Assembly (NCBI GenBank): GCA_963738185.1
Contig: CAVTVA010000001.1
Span: forward strand, 868,001 to 932,000
From: AP-15 sp963738185
Lineage (GTDB): Bacteria; Pseudomonadota; Alphaproteobacteria; ATCC43930; CGMCC-115725
DNA: 64,000 bases
Direction: 5' to 3'
Shown here: in pieces, positions 17,025-28,804 of the stretch
How positions within the stretch are numbered: the stretch's first letter is position 1
How the letters are laid out: the number at the start of each line of letters is the position of its first letter
Notes under the pieces: model-generated
What the model saw: the letters and a program-made list of their open reading frames with translations, nothing else
Database searches by the model: none
Told to the model about the DNA's origin: nothing
Position numbers and translations under genes: made by a program

Positions 17025-19187
17025 ATGTCGCTCAAGTTGAGGGTTGGTCCGCCGCTGCTGTCGATCAACCAGGGCTACAGCCTGTTGCTGACCGCGCTCG
17101 ATGGCCAGATCGCGTGGCCGAGCAAATGCGGTTTTTTCGTCCGCGACACCAGGTTGCTCAGCGCCTGGTCGATCTATGCCGATGGGGAGGAGTGGCAGCT
17201 CCTGAATTCGGGTGCGATCACCTATTTCGCGGCGCAGGCGTTTTTGACCAATCCCGGCCTGGTGACACAGGACGGCGCGATCGAAGAGCGGACCCTGCTG
17301 CTCCAGCTCGGCCGCTCGATCGGCGAGGGCGGCATCCACGAGGATATCGACATCGCCAATCACGGCGGCCGAACCGTCAAGTTCAATCTCGAAATCGCCC
17401 TCCGCTGCGATTTTGCCGATATCCTCGAGGTCAAGAGCGGCCATCTGGTGCGGCGCGGCCATATCACCACCGAATGGTCCGACGACCGGGCGGTCTTGAC
17501 CACCCGATACCGCGATCGCGACTTTCTGCGCGAGCTGGTCGTGGCGCGGCGGCGCAACCAATCGCCTTGCGTTTACTCCAATGGCCGGATCAGCTTTGAG
17601 GTTGCGATCGAGCCGGGCCGCACCTGGCATACCTGCCTCGAATATTCGGTCGCCGCTGGCGACGAGCGTTGCCCGGCGCCGCAGGCGTGCATCGCCGACG
17701 CGCTTGATTCGCCGCTCGCCAAGCCGCTCGAAAACTGGCGCAAGACGGTACTGAAGCTGCATTCGGGCAACGAGGATTTCGATAATTTGTACCGCCAGGC
17801 AGTGCAGGACATGGCGGCGCTGCGGCTGCCGGTCGACAACAACAGCCATCACCTCGAATTCACCCTGGCTGCCGGCATTCCCTGGTTTATTGCGCTGTTT
17901 GGGCGCGACAGCCTGATCGCAGCGCTGCAAAATGCCCAGGTCTATCCCGATTTCGTGCGCGGCGCGCTCGATGTCTTGGGCCGCTACCAGGCGAGCGAGC
18001 GCGACGACGAGCGCGACGCCGAGCCCGGCAAGATCATGCACGAATTGCGCAGCGGCGAGCTGGCTCACTTCAAGCTGATCCCGCACACCCCTTATTACGG
18101 CACCGCCGACGCGACCCCGCTCTACCTGATCGCACTGCATACCGCCTGGCGCTGCACCGGCGACCGCGAGCTGGTCGAGCGCCATCTGGGGACCGCCGAG
18201 CGCTGCCTCGACTGGATCGACCGTTACGGCGACCGCGATGGCGACGGGTTTCAGGAGTACCAGACGCGCTCGTCGGCGGGCTACGAAAACCAGGGCTGGA
18301 AGGATGCTGGCGATGCCGTGCTCTATCCCGACGGCAGCCGGGTCAAAGGGCCAAAGGCAATGTGCGAGCTGCAAGGCTATGTCTATGACGCCTGGAACCG
18401 GATGGCCGAAATCTACGATGCGCTGGGCCGCGGCGAGCGCGCTCGGGAGTTGCGCGACAAGGCCGGCACCTTGTTCGCCCGCTTCAACGAGGTGTTCTGG
18501 GACGAGGAGGGCGGATTTTACGCCTATTGCCTCGACGGCGACAAAAAGCCGGTGCTGACCGTGGCCTCAAACCCCGGTCACTGCCTGTGGAGCCGGATTG
18601 TGCCAAAAGACCGCGCGCGGCGCGTCGCCCGCCGCCTGCTGCAACCCGACATGTGGAGCGGCTGGGGCATTCGGACACTGTCCGGCGACCATCCGGCCTA
18701 CAATCCCTTGTCCTATCAAAACGGCTCGGTGTGGCCGCACGACAACGGCATCATCGCGATCGGCTTTCGGCAATACGGCTTTGTGGAAGAGGCGGCGCAG
18801 GTGGCGCGCGCGGTCACCGAGGCCGGCAGCTTTTTTGCGCTGTGCCAGATGCCCGAGCTCTATGCCGGGATCGAGCGCGATCGGGTCAATTTTCCGGTGC
18901 AGTACCCCGATGCCAACGTGCCGCAGGCCTGGGCCGCGGGCTCGGTGTTTGCGATGCTGCAGGCGCTCATAGGCTTTGACCCGGACGCGCCGAGCGGGAA
19001 GCTCTATCTCGACCCGGCTCTGCCCGATTGGCTGCCCGAGCTGACCTTGAGCGACCTGCGGCTCGGCAAGCGGGTGTTTGATGTGCGCTTCTGGCGCGAG
19101 GGAGCGGACACCCGCTTCGAGGTGCTGAAGGGCGATGCCGGGGCAGTCGAGCGGCGCAGCCTGGCGGAGGCTCTCCAGCGAGAATAA
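17025..19187 (+). CDS. Amylo-alpha-1,6-glucosidase / glycogen debranching-like protein
   Basis: A 720-residue protein. The first ~200 residues form the beta-rich N-terminal domain of bacterial debranching-like enzymes (FFVRDTRLLSAWSIYADGEE). The rest is a six-hairpin glycosidase barrel with GIPWFIALFGRDSLIAALQN (near 285-304), the hallmark of this group, and later ENQGWKDAGDAV and SVWPHDNGIIAIG, which carry the usual acidic residues. It would cleave alpha-1,6 branches or a related alpha-glucan in the cytoplasm. No signal peptide. The other glycogen genes are not in this window, so the substrate is uncertain. Confidence 0.9.
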   Translation: MSLKLRVGPPLLSINQGYSLLLTALDGQIAWPSKCGFFVRDTRLLSAWSIYADGEEWQLLNSGAITYFAAQAFLTNPGLVTQDGAIEERTLLLQLGRSIGEGGIHEDIDIANHGGRTVKFNLEIALRCDFADILEVKSGHLVRRGHITTEWSDDRAVLTTRYRDRDFLRELVVARRRNQSPCVYSNGRISFEVAIEPGRTWHTCLEYSVAAGDERCPAPQACIADALDSPLAKPLENWRKTVLKLHSGNEDFDNLYRQAVQDMAALRLPVDNNSHHLEFTLAAGIPWFIALFGRDSLIAALQNAQVYPDFVRGALDVLGRYQASERDDERDAEPGKIMHELRSGELAHFKLIPHTPYYGTADATPLYLIALHTAWRCTGDRELVERHLGTAERCLDWIDRYGDRDGDGFQEYQTRSSAGYENQGWKDAGDAVLYPDGSRVKGPKAMCELQGYVYDAWNRMAEIYDALGRGERARELRDKAGTLFARFNEVFWDEEGGFYAYCLDGDKKPVLTVASNPGHCLWSRIVPKDRARRVARRLLQPDMWSGWGIRTLSGDHPAYNPLSYQNGSVWPHDNGIIAIGFRQYGFVEEAAQVARAVTEAGSFFALCQMPELYAGIERDRVNFPVQYPDANVPQAWAAGSVFAMLQALIGFDPDAPSGKLYLDPALPDWLPELTLSDLRLGKRVFDVRFWREGADTRFEVLKGDAGAVERRSLAEALQRE

Positions 19188-19204
19188 GCTGCGCCGGTCG
19201 GGGG

Positions 19205-19243
19205 CCGGGAGACATCGCCGGGAGACATCGCCGGGAGACATCG
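19205..19243. repeat. Three perfect 13-base tandem repeats containing the ribosome-binding site
   Basis: CCGGGAGACATCG is repeated three times without a mismatch at 19205, 19218 and 19231, ending one base before the ATG of the thioesterase gene. Each unit contains GGGAG, so three Shine-Dalgarno-like sites are stacked; the last is 8-10 bases from the start codon. Confidence 0.85.
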
Positions 19244-19244
19244 C

Positions 19245-19628
19245 ATGAGACCGATACCGCTCGGAGCCGCCGGCTCGTTTACCCTGCTGGTTCAGCCCGA
19301 GCATCTGGCGAACCGGTTTAAGGACGCAACCCTGCCGCCGGTGCTGGCGACCCCGGTCATGATCATGGTCATGGAGAATGCCGCGCTGAACGCGATCCGC
19401 GCCTATCTCGACCCGGGCGAGAGTGCCGTCGGCACCGCGGTCGATATCCGCCATCTCGCCGCCACCCCAGTCGGGCGCCGAGTCACCGGCGAGGCGCGGG
19501 TCACCGGGACCGACGGTCGCAAGGTCGAGTTCGCGGTGCGCGCCGCCGAGGGCGAAAAGGAGATCGGCGTCGGGTCACACTCCCGGATCGTCATCGATGC
19601 CGCCCGGTTTGCCGAGCGACTGCGCTGA
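19245..19628 (+). CDS. Hotdog-fold thioesterase, FlK-like
   Basis: A 127-residue single hotdog domain. The segment MENAALNAIRAYLDPGESAV then GTAVDIRHLAATPVG matches the fluoroacetyl-CoA thioesterase (FlK)-like group, with Glu in LDPGES and His in IRHLAATP in the positions used by FlK for catalysis. It would hydrolyse a small acyl-CoA; which one cannot be told. The start at 19245 sits directly behind the repeated ribosome-binding site. It is 31 bases upstream of the arylamine N-acetyltransferase gene. Confidence 0.85.
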   Translation: MRPIPLGAAGSFTLLVQPEHLANRFKDATLPPVLATPVMIMVMENAALNAIRAYLDPGESAVGTAVDIRHLAATPVGRRVTGEARVTGTDGRKVEFAVRAAEGEKEIGVGSHSRIVIDAARFAERLR

Positions 19629-19659
19629 GGCCGCCGTGGCCGGAAGCGAACGTGTGTCG

Positions 19660-20508
19660 ATGATCACCCAGCGCGCCGATATCGACGCCTATTGCGCGCG
19701 GATCGGCTATGCCGGCCGGCGCGAGCCGAGCCTCGCGGTGCTGCGGGCGATCGTCGCCGCGCATACGGCGGCGATCCCGTTCGAAAATCTTGATGTCCTG
19801 CTGAAACGCGAGATCCACCTCGATCTGCCGGCACTCTATCAGAAGCTCGTGCGCCGGCGGCGCGGCGGCTATTGCTTTGAGCACAATCTGCTGCTGCTCG
19901 AGGTTTTGACCGCCTTTGGCTTTCGCGCCGAGGGCCTCGCGGCGCGGGTGCAATGGGGCCGGCCGCCAGGTGTCGTCGGGCCGCGCACCCATATGCTGCT
20001 GCGCGTCGATCTGGCGGAGGGCGCTTTTGTCGCCGATGTCGGGTTTGGCGGGCTGACCCCGACCGCACCCTTGGCGCTCGAGGCCAGGGGGGACCAGGCG
20101 ACCCCGCACGAGCCCTATCGCCTGGTCGAGCACGGCGGCGAGTTCGGCCTCGAGGTCCGGCTCGGCGCCGCGTGGAGCAGCCTCTACCGCTTCTCGCTCC
20201 AGCCGCAGCTGCCGGTGGATTACCAGGTTGCCAACTGGTTCACCTCGACCCACCCGCAATCGCTATTTGTCCGCCACCTGATCGCCAGCCGCGCCGGCAA
20301 AGATCGGCGCTACGCGCTCTTCAACAACCGGCTCACCCTTCGCCGCCGCGACGGCGCCAGCGAGCGCCGGGTTTTGCAAGGTGTGGTCGAGTTCGGCGAA
20401 GTCCTCGCCCGCGATTTCGGCATCGACCTGCCGGCCCAGGACCGCGCCGCGATCGCCGCCCGCGCGGAAGACAACGCCGCGCACCCGAGCCCGTTTGACG
20501 GCGGCTGA
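19660..20508 (+). CDS. Arylamine N-acetyltransferase
   Basis: A 282-residue NAT-family enzyme that moves acetyl from acetyl-CoA to arylamines or hydrazines. The triad is visible: Cys in RRRGGYCFEHN (near 70), His in RTHMLLRVDL (near 110) and Asp in FVADVGFGGLTP (near 125). IPFENLDVLL near 39-48 is the other family signature. Length is normal. A GTG two codons upstream is a possible alternative start. Close spacing with the thioesterase (31 bases) and the cyclase (20 bases) suggests one transcript. Confidence 0.93.
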   Translation: MITQRADIDAYCARIGYAGRREPSLAVLRAIVAAHTAAIPFENLDVLLKREIHLDLPALYQKLVRRRRGGYCFEHNLLLLEVLTAFGFRAEGLAARVQWGRPPGVVGPRTHMLLRVDLAEGAFVADVGFGGLTPTAPLALEARGDQATPHEPYRLVEHGGEFGLEVRLGAAWSSLYRFSLQPQLPVDYQVANWFTSTHPQSLFVRHLIASRAGKDRRYALFNNRLTLRRRDGASERRVLQGVVEFGEVLARDFGIDLPAQDRAAIAARAEDNAAHPSPFDGG

Positions 20509-20528
20509 TGCGGCGCGGGAGTTAGGGG

Positions 20529-21761
20529 ATGGTCGAGACCGCGATCGACGAGTTGGCCGGGTGGGTGACGCAGGCCGGGCTGATCGGCCGCAGCGAAAGC
20601 GAGCTGATGGCTGGGTTCTGCCGGCGGGCCAGCGAGGCGGGAATCCCGTTGGCGCGGGCGACGGTCATTCTCGACACCCTGCACCCGATCTACGAGGGCC
20701 GCGCCTTCCGCTGGCGCGCCGATGCACCGGATTCGGTCGAGGCGGTCGATTACGGCCGCACCAATGTGGGCGAGGCGGCGGAAAGCTGGCAGCGCAGCCC
20801 CTTCTTTGCATTGGTCAATTCGGGCGAAGAGGCACTGCGGCGCCGCTTGATCGGCGGCGATCCCGCAGATTTCCCGACCGTTGCGCAGGCGCGCGACGAG
20901 GGCATGACCGACTACCTGGCGCTGGTCCATCGCTTTGCCGCCGAGGGTGTGATCGGCGAGATGGATTGCGTCTACTCGGCCTGGGCGACCGACGCCGCAG
21001 CCGGTTTTGCCGACAGCGCGGTCGCGGCGCTGCAACGGCTCGCCCCGTTCCTCAAGCTCGCGGTCAAATCGGCGGCGCTGGCGCGCATGGCCGCGACGCT
21101 CGCCGAAACCTATCTCGGCCGCGATCCTGGGCGGCGGGTGATGAGCGGCCGCATCGCCCGCGGGGTCGCCGAGAAGATCAACGCGGTGTTGTGGATGAGC
21201 GATCTGCACGGCTACACCCAGATTAGCGACAGCGCGCCGCCGGAGCAGATCATCCCGCTGCTGAACGACTATGCCGACGTCGTCGTCTCGGCGGTGCACG
21301 GTCATGGCGGCGACGTCCTAAAGCTGATCGGCGACGGGACCCTCGCCATCTTCACCGGCGAGGATCGCGGGCGGGCTTGCCTCGCCGCACTTGCCGCGGC
21401 GGCGCGGGTCCGCGACAACGCGGCCAAGCTCAACCGCAGCCGGGCCGAGGCCGGGCAGCCGGTCGCCGAGGTCTATCTGGCGCTGCATGTCGGTGACGTT
21501 TTTTACGGCAACGTCGGCAGCAAGGACCGGCTCGATTTCACCGTGGTCGGCCCGGCGGTCAACGAGGTCAGCCGGATCCTGGCGATGAGCCGGTCGGTCG
21601 AGCAGAACGTGCTGCTGTCGGCGGGGTTCGCCGACGTGCTCGGCCCACGGCTGCGCCAGCACCTGGTTTCGGTCGGCCGCTACGCGCTGCGCGGGGTCGC
21701 CCAACCGCAGGAGCTGTTCGTCCCCGAGCCGGGCTTCAATGCGTCGCAGCTGCCGGGCTGA
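20529..21761 (+). CDS. Class III adenylate/guanylate cyclase with N-terminal sensor-like domain
   Basis: A 410-residue protein. The C-terminal catalytic domain (about 215-390) has the first metal Asp in VLWMSDLHGYTQIS, the second in KLIGDGTLAIF and the family Asn-Arg region in TVVGPAVNEVSRI. These residues are what class III cyclases need to make cyclic AMP or GMP. The N-terminal ~200 residues are alpha/beta with no recognised sensor domain and no membrane segment, so the enzyme is cytosolic and its signal is unknown. It begins 20 bases after the acetyltransferase stop. Confidence 0.88.
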   Translation: MVETAIDELAGWVTQAGLIGRSESELMAGFCRRASEAGIPLARATVILDTLHPIYEGRAFRWRADAPDSVEAVDYGRTNVGEAAESWQRSPFFALVNSGEEALRRRLIGGDPADFPTVAQARDEGMTDYLALVHRFAAEGVIGEMDCVYSAWATDAAAGFADSAVAALQRLAPFLKLAVKSAALARMAATLAETYLGRDPGRRVMSGRIARGVAEKINAVLWMSDLHGYTQISDSAPPEQIIPLLNDYADVVVSAVHGHGGDVLKLIGDGTLAIFTGEDRGRACLAALAAAARVRDNAAKLNRSRAEAGQPVAEVYLALHVGDVFYGNVGSKDRLDFTVVGPAVNEVSRILAMSRSVEQNVLLSAGFADVLGPRLRQHLVSVGRYALRGVAQPQELFVPEPGFNASQLPG

Positions 21762-21871
21762 GTCCGGCGAGGAGCGGTGCGTCACGATCGGATGGGCTTC
21801 CACCGCAGGCTGGCGTCGCGCCGGCGGCCCCGGCGTGCTATTTCTTATTCGGGAAAATTCGAGAGGAAGCC

Positions 21872-22357
21872 ATGATCCATCATCTGTCGATCGCCGCGCG
21901 CGACCCCAAGCACGTCGCCGGAGTTCTGGCCGAGCTCATGGGCGGCAAGGCGGTGCCGTTTCCGCCCAACCCGGGCAGCTTCTTTGCACTGCAGCTCGAC
22001 GAGCACGGCTCGGGCGTCGAGGTCTATCCGGCGGGGACCGAGCTCCATCCGGGCGGGCATGACGGCGGCGGCTTTGTCAAGAAAGAGGCGCGCGGCTTCG
22101 GGCCCACCCATTTCGCGCTCAGCGTCAAGACGCAAGCCGATGCCGTCGAGGCGATCGCCGGGCGTGAAGGCTGGCAATGCTTCAACTGCAATCGCGGCCC
22201 GTTCCATGTGATCGAGGTGTGGATCGAGAACCAGTCGATGGTCGAAATCCTGCCGCCCGAATACGCGGCCGAATACCTCGCCTTTACCAACCCCGCCAAG
22301 GTCGCAGCGGCGATGGCGGCAGCGCCGACCGACGCGGCACGGCACCGCCCGGCTTAG
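21872..22357 (+). CDS. VOC/glyoxalase-like protein
   Basis: A 161-residue protein starting MIHHLSIAARDPKHVAGVLA, the opening beta-alpha unit of a vicinal-oxygen-chelate domain. It has THFALSVKTQADAVEAIA and VWIENQSMVEILPPEY, the last giving the typical Glu ligand. It is a single small domain and would act as a dimer. Start follows GAGAGGAAG. The metal and substrate are not predictable. Confidence 0.75.
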   Translation: MIHHLSIAARDPKHVAGVLAELMGGKAVPFPPNPGSFFALQLDEHGSGVEVYPAGTELHPGGHDGGGFVKKEARGFGPTHFALSVKTQADAVEAIAGREGWQCFNCNRGPFHVIEVWIENQSMVEILPPEYAAEYLAFTNPAKVAAAMAAAPTDAARHRPA

Positions 22358-22394
22358 GGTTCGGCCCGGCTCGCGCCCCCCAGCCTCGGCCGCT

Positions 22395-25538
<3,144 letters not shown>

Positions 25539-25542
25539 CGGC

Positions 25543-26754
25543 TTATTCTTGCCCCGCCCGGCCTGGCGCGGTGCTGGCTGCGGTACCGCCCTGTTCCACC
25601 TCGGGAGGGATCGCCGGCGGCGGGGTCGCAGGGCCGGGCGACACCACCGCGCCGGGCCTCACTCGCTGCAACCCCTCGGAGATCACCATCTCGCCTTCCT
25701 TTAGTCCTTTGGCGATAACGGCTGTGGACGGGGTGGATTGGCCGAGATGGACGCGCCGGACTTGCGCCTTGTCCTGCGCATTGACGATATAAACATAATC
25801 GCCCTGCTGATCGGACAGGACCGCGGCGCGCGGAACGGCCAGAACCGAGACTGGCTGCACCCCCTGGAGCAGCACGGTGACGAACTCGCCGTCGGTCAAT
25901 TCGCGCGAGCCTGGATCGCCGGGCTTCATCCCGGGCAGCACCGGGTTCGGGACGACGCCGCGCAAGGTGACCGTGTCGGTGGTCTCGGCCACGGTCGGCG
26001 ACACATAGTCGAGCCTGCCGGACTGGGCGTAGATCTTTCCGGTCGGCAGCCGCAGCTTGATCACGACGGCGCTGAACCCGCCTTTTGGGGCGTAGCGGTT
26101 GCGCAGCTCGAGCCCGGTGCGTAGTGCTATCGAGAAGATCACATACATCGGGTCCTGGCTGACCAGGGTCGCCAGGGTGCCGCTGGTCGGCGAGACGACA
26201 TTGCCTTCGGTCACCGCGGTGCTGCTGATCTTGCCGTCAATCGGCGCCCAGATCTGGGTGTAGCCGAGATTGATCTGGGCCTGTTCCAGCTGCGCCTGGG
26301 CGGCGGCGATCTGGGCCGCGAGCGAGCGCTCCGAAGCGAGCGCCGTGTCATAGTTCGATTGCTGGCCGGCCGGCGTGTGCAGCAGGTATTGCGCGCGTTG
26401 CAGGGTCAGCTCGGCATTCGTGTGCTGCGCCTGCAGCTGCGCGACATTGGCCTTGTTGTAATCGACCTGCGCCTGAAACGGGGCCTGCTCGAGTTGGTAG
26501 AGCAGAGTGCCCTCCTTGACCTCGGCGCCCTCGACAAAATGACGTTTTTCGAGAAATGCGGTGACCCGCGCGACCACATTCACTCGCCCGACCGCCTGGA
26601 TGCGCCCGATAAACTCGTTGGTCTCGGTGATGTCCTGGCGCCCGACGCGCACCACCCCAACCGCCGGCGGCGCGCCCGTCGCCGGCTGCGCCGCGGCCCC
26701 GAGCACCTGCGGCGCCACCAGGCCCAGCACCAGCGCGAGCAGCAGCCGCTTCAT
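25543..26754 (-). CDS. RND periplasmic adaptor (membrane fusion protein)
   Basis: A 403-residue HlyD/AcrA-type adaptor. The signal peptide is MKRLLLALVLGLVAPQVLGA; no lipobox Cys is present, so it is anchored by the uncleaved signal or free. The sequence follows the family order: a beta-barrel/lipoyl half (GVVRVGRQDITETNEFIGRI), an alpha-hairpin (TLQRAQYLLHTPAGQQSNYD) and the second lipoyl half (WAPIDGKISSTAVTEGNVV). It couples the pump at 22395-25538 to an outer-membrane channel. The start was set at MKRLLL because it begins a proper signal peptide. Confidence 0.94.
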   Translation of the reverse strand: MKRLLLALVLGLVAPQVLGAAAQPATGAPPAVGVVRVGRQDITETNEFIGRIQAVGRVNVVARVTAFLEKRHFVEGAEVKEGTLLYQLEQAPFQAQVDYNKANVAQLQAQHTNAELTLQRAQYLLHTPAGQQSNYDTALASERSLAAQIAAAQAQLEQAQINLGYTQIWAPIDGKISSTAVTEGNVVSPTSGTLATLVSQDPMYVIFSIALRTGLELRNRYAPKGGFSAVVIKLRLPTGKIYAQSGRLDYVSPTVAETTDTVTLRGVVPNPVLPGMKPGDPGSRELTDGEFVTVLLQGVQPVSVLAVPRAAVLSDQQGDYVYIVNAQDKAQVRRVHLGQSTPSTAVIAKGLKEGEMVISEGLQRVRPGAVVSPGPATPPPAIPPEVEQGGTAASTAPGRAGQE

Positions 26755-26861
26755 CACCAAACCTTGCCCATCGCGATCCCCGCCCGCGCTTCCCAAGGCG
26801 GATTATACCGAGGCCGGGCAGTCCTGTATCTGGCACTCGCGCGGTTGCGAGCAGATGTTGC

Positions 26862-28175
26862 CTAGGCGTCCAAATAGGCGCCGAACCAGCCGCCGACGCC
26901 CTTCATTGCGCCGCCCCCGGCATCCGCGCCGGCGCCGCCTCGAGGCTGGCAAGGCTGCGGCCGCGGGTTTCGGGCAACAGCATCAGCATGAAGATCATGA
27001 CGCCGAACGCAAAGGCGCTGCAGCACCGCGATCGAGGCGCCGAGCGGCAGCACCTGGCTCAAAAACCCGACCGTGGTCGGCAGGAACGAGCCGATCGCCC
27101 GACTGGCGTTGTAGCAAAAGCCCTGCGCCGTCCCGCGCACCGCGGTCGGGAAGAGCTCGGTCATAAACGGCCCCATCGGCGGAAATTTTATCAACAGAAT
27201 GACGTTGAGCGGGATTCCCAGGAAAAACAGCGCCTCGTTGCTCATCGGCACCAGCATAAAGATCAGCACCATGATAAAGGAGCCGATCGCCGATATCAGG
27301 AACGTCCATTTGCGGCCGATGGCGTCGCTCAAATAAGTGCCGATCAGAAAACCGCACAGCGCGCCGAGGATCTGGATCAGCAGAAACCCGCCAGTGCTGG
27401 TCGCCGACAGGTGCCGAACCATGCGCAAATAGGTCGGCATCCAGATGCCGATCGCATAGCCGCCGCCCTGCGCGCCGGCCACCATCGCGGTGACCTTGAC
27501 CGTGGTCCACAGATGGGGGCGGCGAAAGGCGGCGAACAAATGCGCCGCGCCGACCGCCGGATGTTCGCGGCGGCGTTGCTGGAAGACGTCCGACTCGTCG
27601 ATGTGCCGGCGGATCCAAATGACGAACAGCCCGGGGACGAGGCCGATCGCAAACAGCGCGCGCCAGGCGATCGCTTCCGGCAGAAAGGCGTAGAGTGCCG
27701 TATAGACCAGCGCCGAGGCACCCCAGCCGACGGCCCACCCGGTCTGCACCAGGCCGACCGCACGGCCGCGGTACTTGTCGCGGACCACCTCGCCCATCAG
27801 CACCGCGCCTGCCGCCCATTCGCCGCCGAAGCCAAACCCGTGCATCGCGCGCAGGATAAAGAGCTGCTCGAAATTCTGGGCAAAGGCGCACAGAAAGGTG
27901 AATACGGAGTACCACAGGACCGTGATCTGCAGCATGCGCACCCGGCCGAACCGGTCGGCCAAGGTGCCCGAAAACCATCCGCCCAGGGACGAGATCAGCA
28001 GAGTGACGGTGCCGATCAGCCCGGCCTCGCCGCGCGATAGACCCCACAGCGCAATAACTGTCGGGATCACAAAGCTGTACATCTGAACGTCGAACGCATC
28101 GAGCGCCCAGCCGCCAAAGCAGGCGCCCATCGTGCGGCGTTCGCGCGCCGTCAATTCCCTGAACCAGGCGAGCAT
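26862..28175 (-). CDS. MFS transporter, C-terminus displaced by a one-base frameshift
   Basis: Twelve-helix major-facilitator transporter of the acid/sugar symporter type. GWALDAFDVQMYSFVIP is helix 1 and the DRFGR motif follows helix 2 (LADRFGRVRM). Near 27018-27025 the frame is lost: the expected last helix and PETRGRSLASLE tail are encoded in the next frame and end at a stop at 26903-26905. Removing one base restores a 423-residue protein. As read, the gene runs on to 26862 with an Arg/Pro-rich tail. Likely substrate: an aromatic or other organic acid, by family resemblance only. Confidence 0.85.
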   Translation of the reverse strand: MLAWFRELTARERRTMGACFGGWALDAFDVQMYSFVIPTVIALWGLSRGEAGLIGTVTLLISSLGGWFSGTLADRFGRVRMLQITVLWYSVFTFLCAFAQNFEQLFILRAMHGFGFGGEWAAGAVLMGEVVRDKYRGRAVGLVQTGWAVGWGASALVYTALYAFLPEAIAWRALFAIGLVPGLFVIWIRRHIDESDVFQQRRREHPAVGAAHLFAAFRRPHLWTTVKVTAMVAGAQGGGYAIGIWMPTYLRMVRHLSATSTGGFLLIQILGALCGFLIGTYLSDAIGRKWTFLISAIGSFIMVLIFMLVPMSNEALFFLGIPLNVILLIKFPPMGPFMTELFPTAVRGTAQGFCYNASRAIGSFLPTTVGFLSQVLPLGASIAVLQRLCVRRHDLHADAVARNPRPQPCQPRGGAGADAGGGAMKGVGGWFGAYLDA

Positions 28176-28393
28176 CGCGGTTTCCCCAGTCGTTTTCCCT
28201 GCCGGTTCGGCAGCAGGGGCCGATGGCTTGGGGTTCGGCCGCGATTTTAACTAGGACGGCACGCCATTCACATAGAGTTTCAATGCCGCATCGCCGGGGC
28301 GGGATTTCCGGCCGATTGCACGGCCAGCTTCTCTATACTATTCTGCCGGTCAGCCGAAGAGAGGCTAAGTCCTCTAACATCGAGGAGGAAGAC

Positions 28394-28804
28394 ATGCCTA
28401 GAATCAAGCACATCGCATTGACGACCGAAGATCCGGCAAAGACCGCGGCGTTTTACAAGGAGGCGTTCGGGATGCGCGAGATCCGCCGCAACCCGCGCGG
28501 CGCGGTGTTTCTGACCGACGGCTACATCAACCTCGCGATCCTCAATTTCAAGACCGAGAAGGATCCCGATGTCGGCGCCCATGGCGGCAATTTCAGCGGC
28601 ATCCATCATTTCGGCTTCGAGGTCGAGGATCTCGACGAGGCGGCGGCAAAATTGGAACAGGCTGAGGGCCGGCAGCTGACCGCGAAAGACGGTCTCGACA
28701 TGGAAATGGCGGCCGGCAGCCACCGCAATTTCGAGATGAAATGGGCCGGCCCCGACGGCGTTGTGGTCGATATCTCGCACACCGGCTGGGACAACGGGAC
28801 ATGA
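28394..28804 (+). CDS. VOC/glyoxalase family protein
   Basis: A 136-residue single-domain VOC protein. MPRIKHIALTTEDPAKTAAF (His7 as first metal ligand), SGIHHFGFEVEDLDEAAAKL (second His) and GPDGVVVDISHTGW are the family strands. Close in length and pattern to lactoylglutathione-lyase and dioxygenase relatives; the specific reaction is unknown. The ATG follows CGAGGAGGAAGAC, a strong ribosome-binding site. Its stop overlaps the start of the next gene (ATGA at 28801-28804). Confidence 0.85.
   Translation: MPRIKHIALTTEDPAKTAAFYKEAFGMREIRRNPRGAVFLTDGYINLAILNFKTEKDPDVGAHGGNFSGIHHFGFEVEDLDEAAAKLEQAEGRQLTAKDGLDMEMAAGSHRNFEMKWAGPDGVVVDISHTGWDNGT

Noticed and set aside
16260..18374. Very long minus-strand open frame (704 codons)
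   Set aside because: Antisense of the DUF1989 and glucosidase genes, which have clear domains; the frame has no recognisable domain and is an artefact of high-GC codon bias.
19205..19243. CRISPR-like array
   Set aside because: Three contiguous 13-base copies, no spacers, no cas genes.
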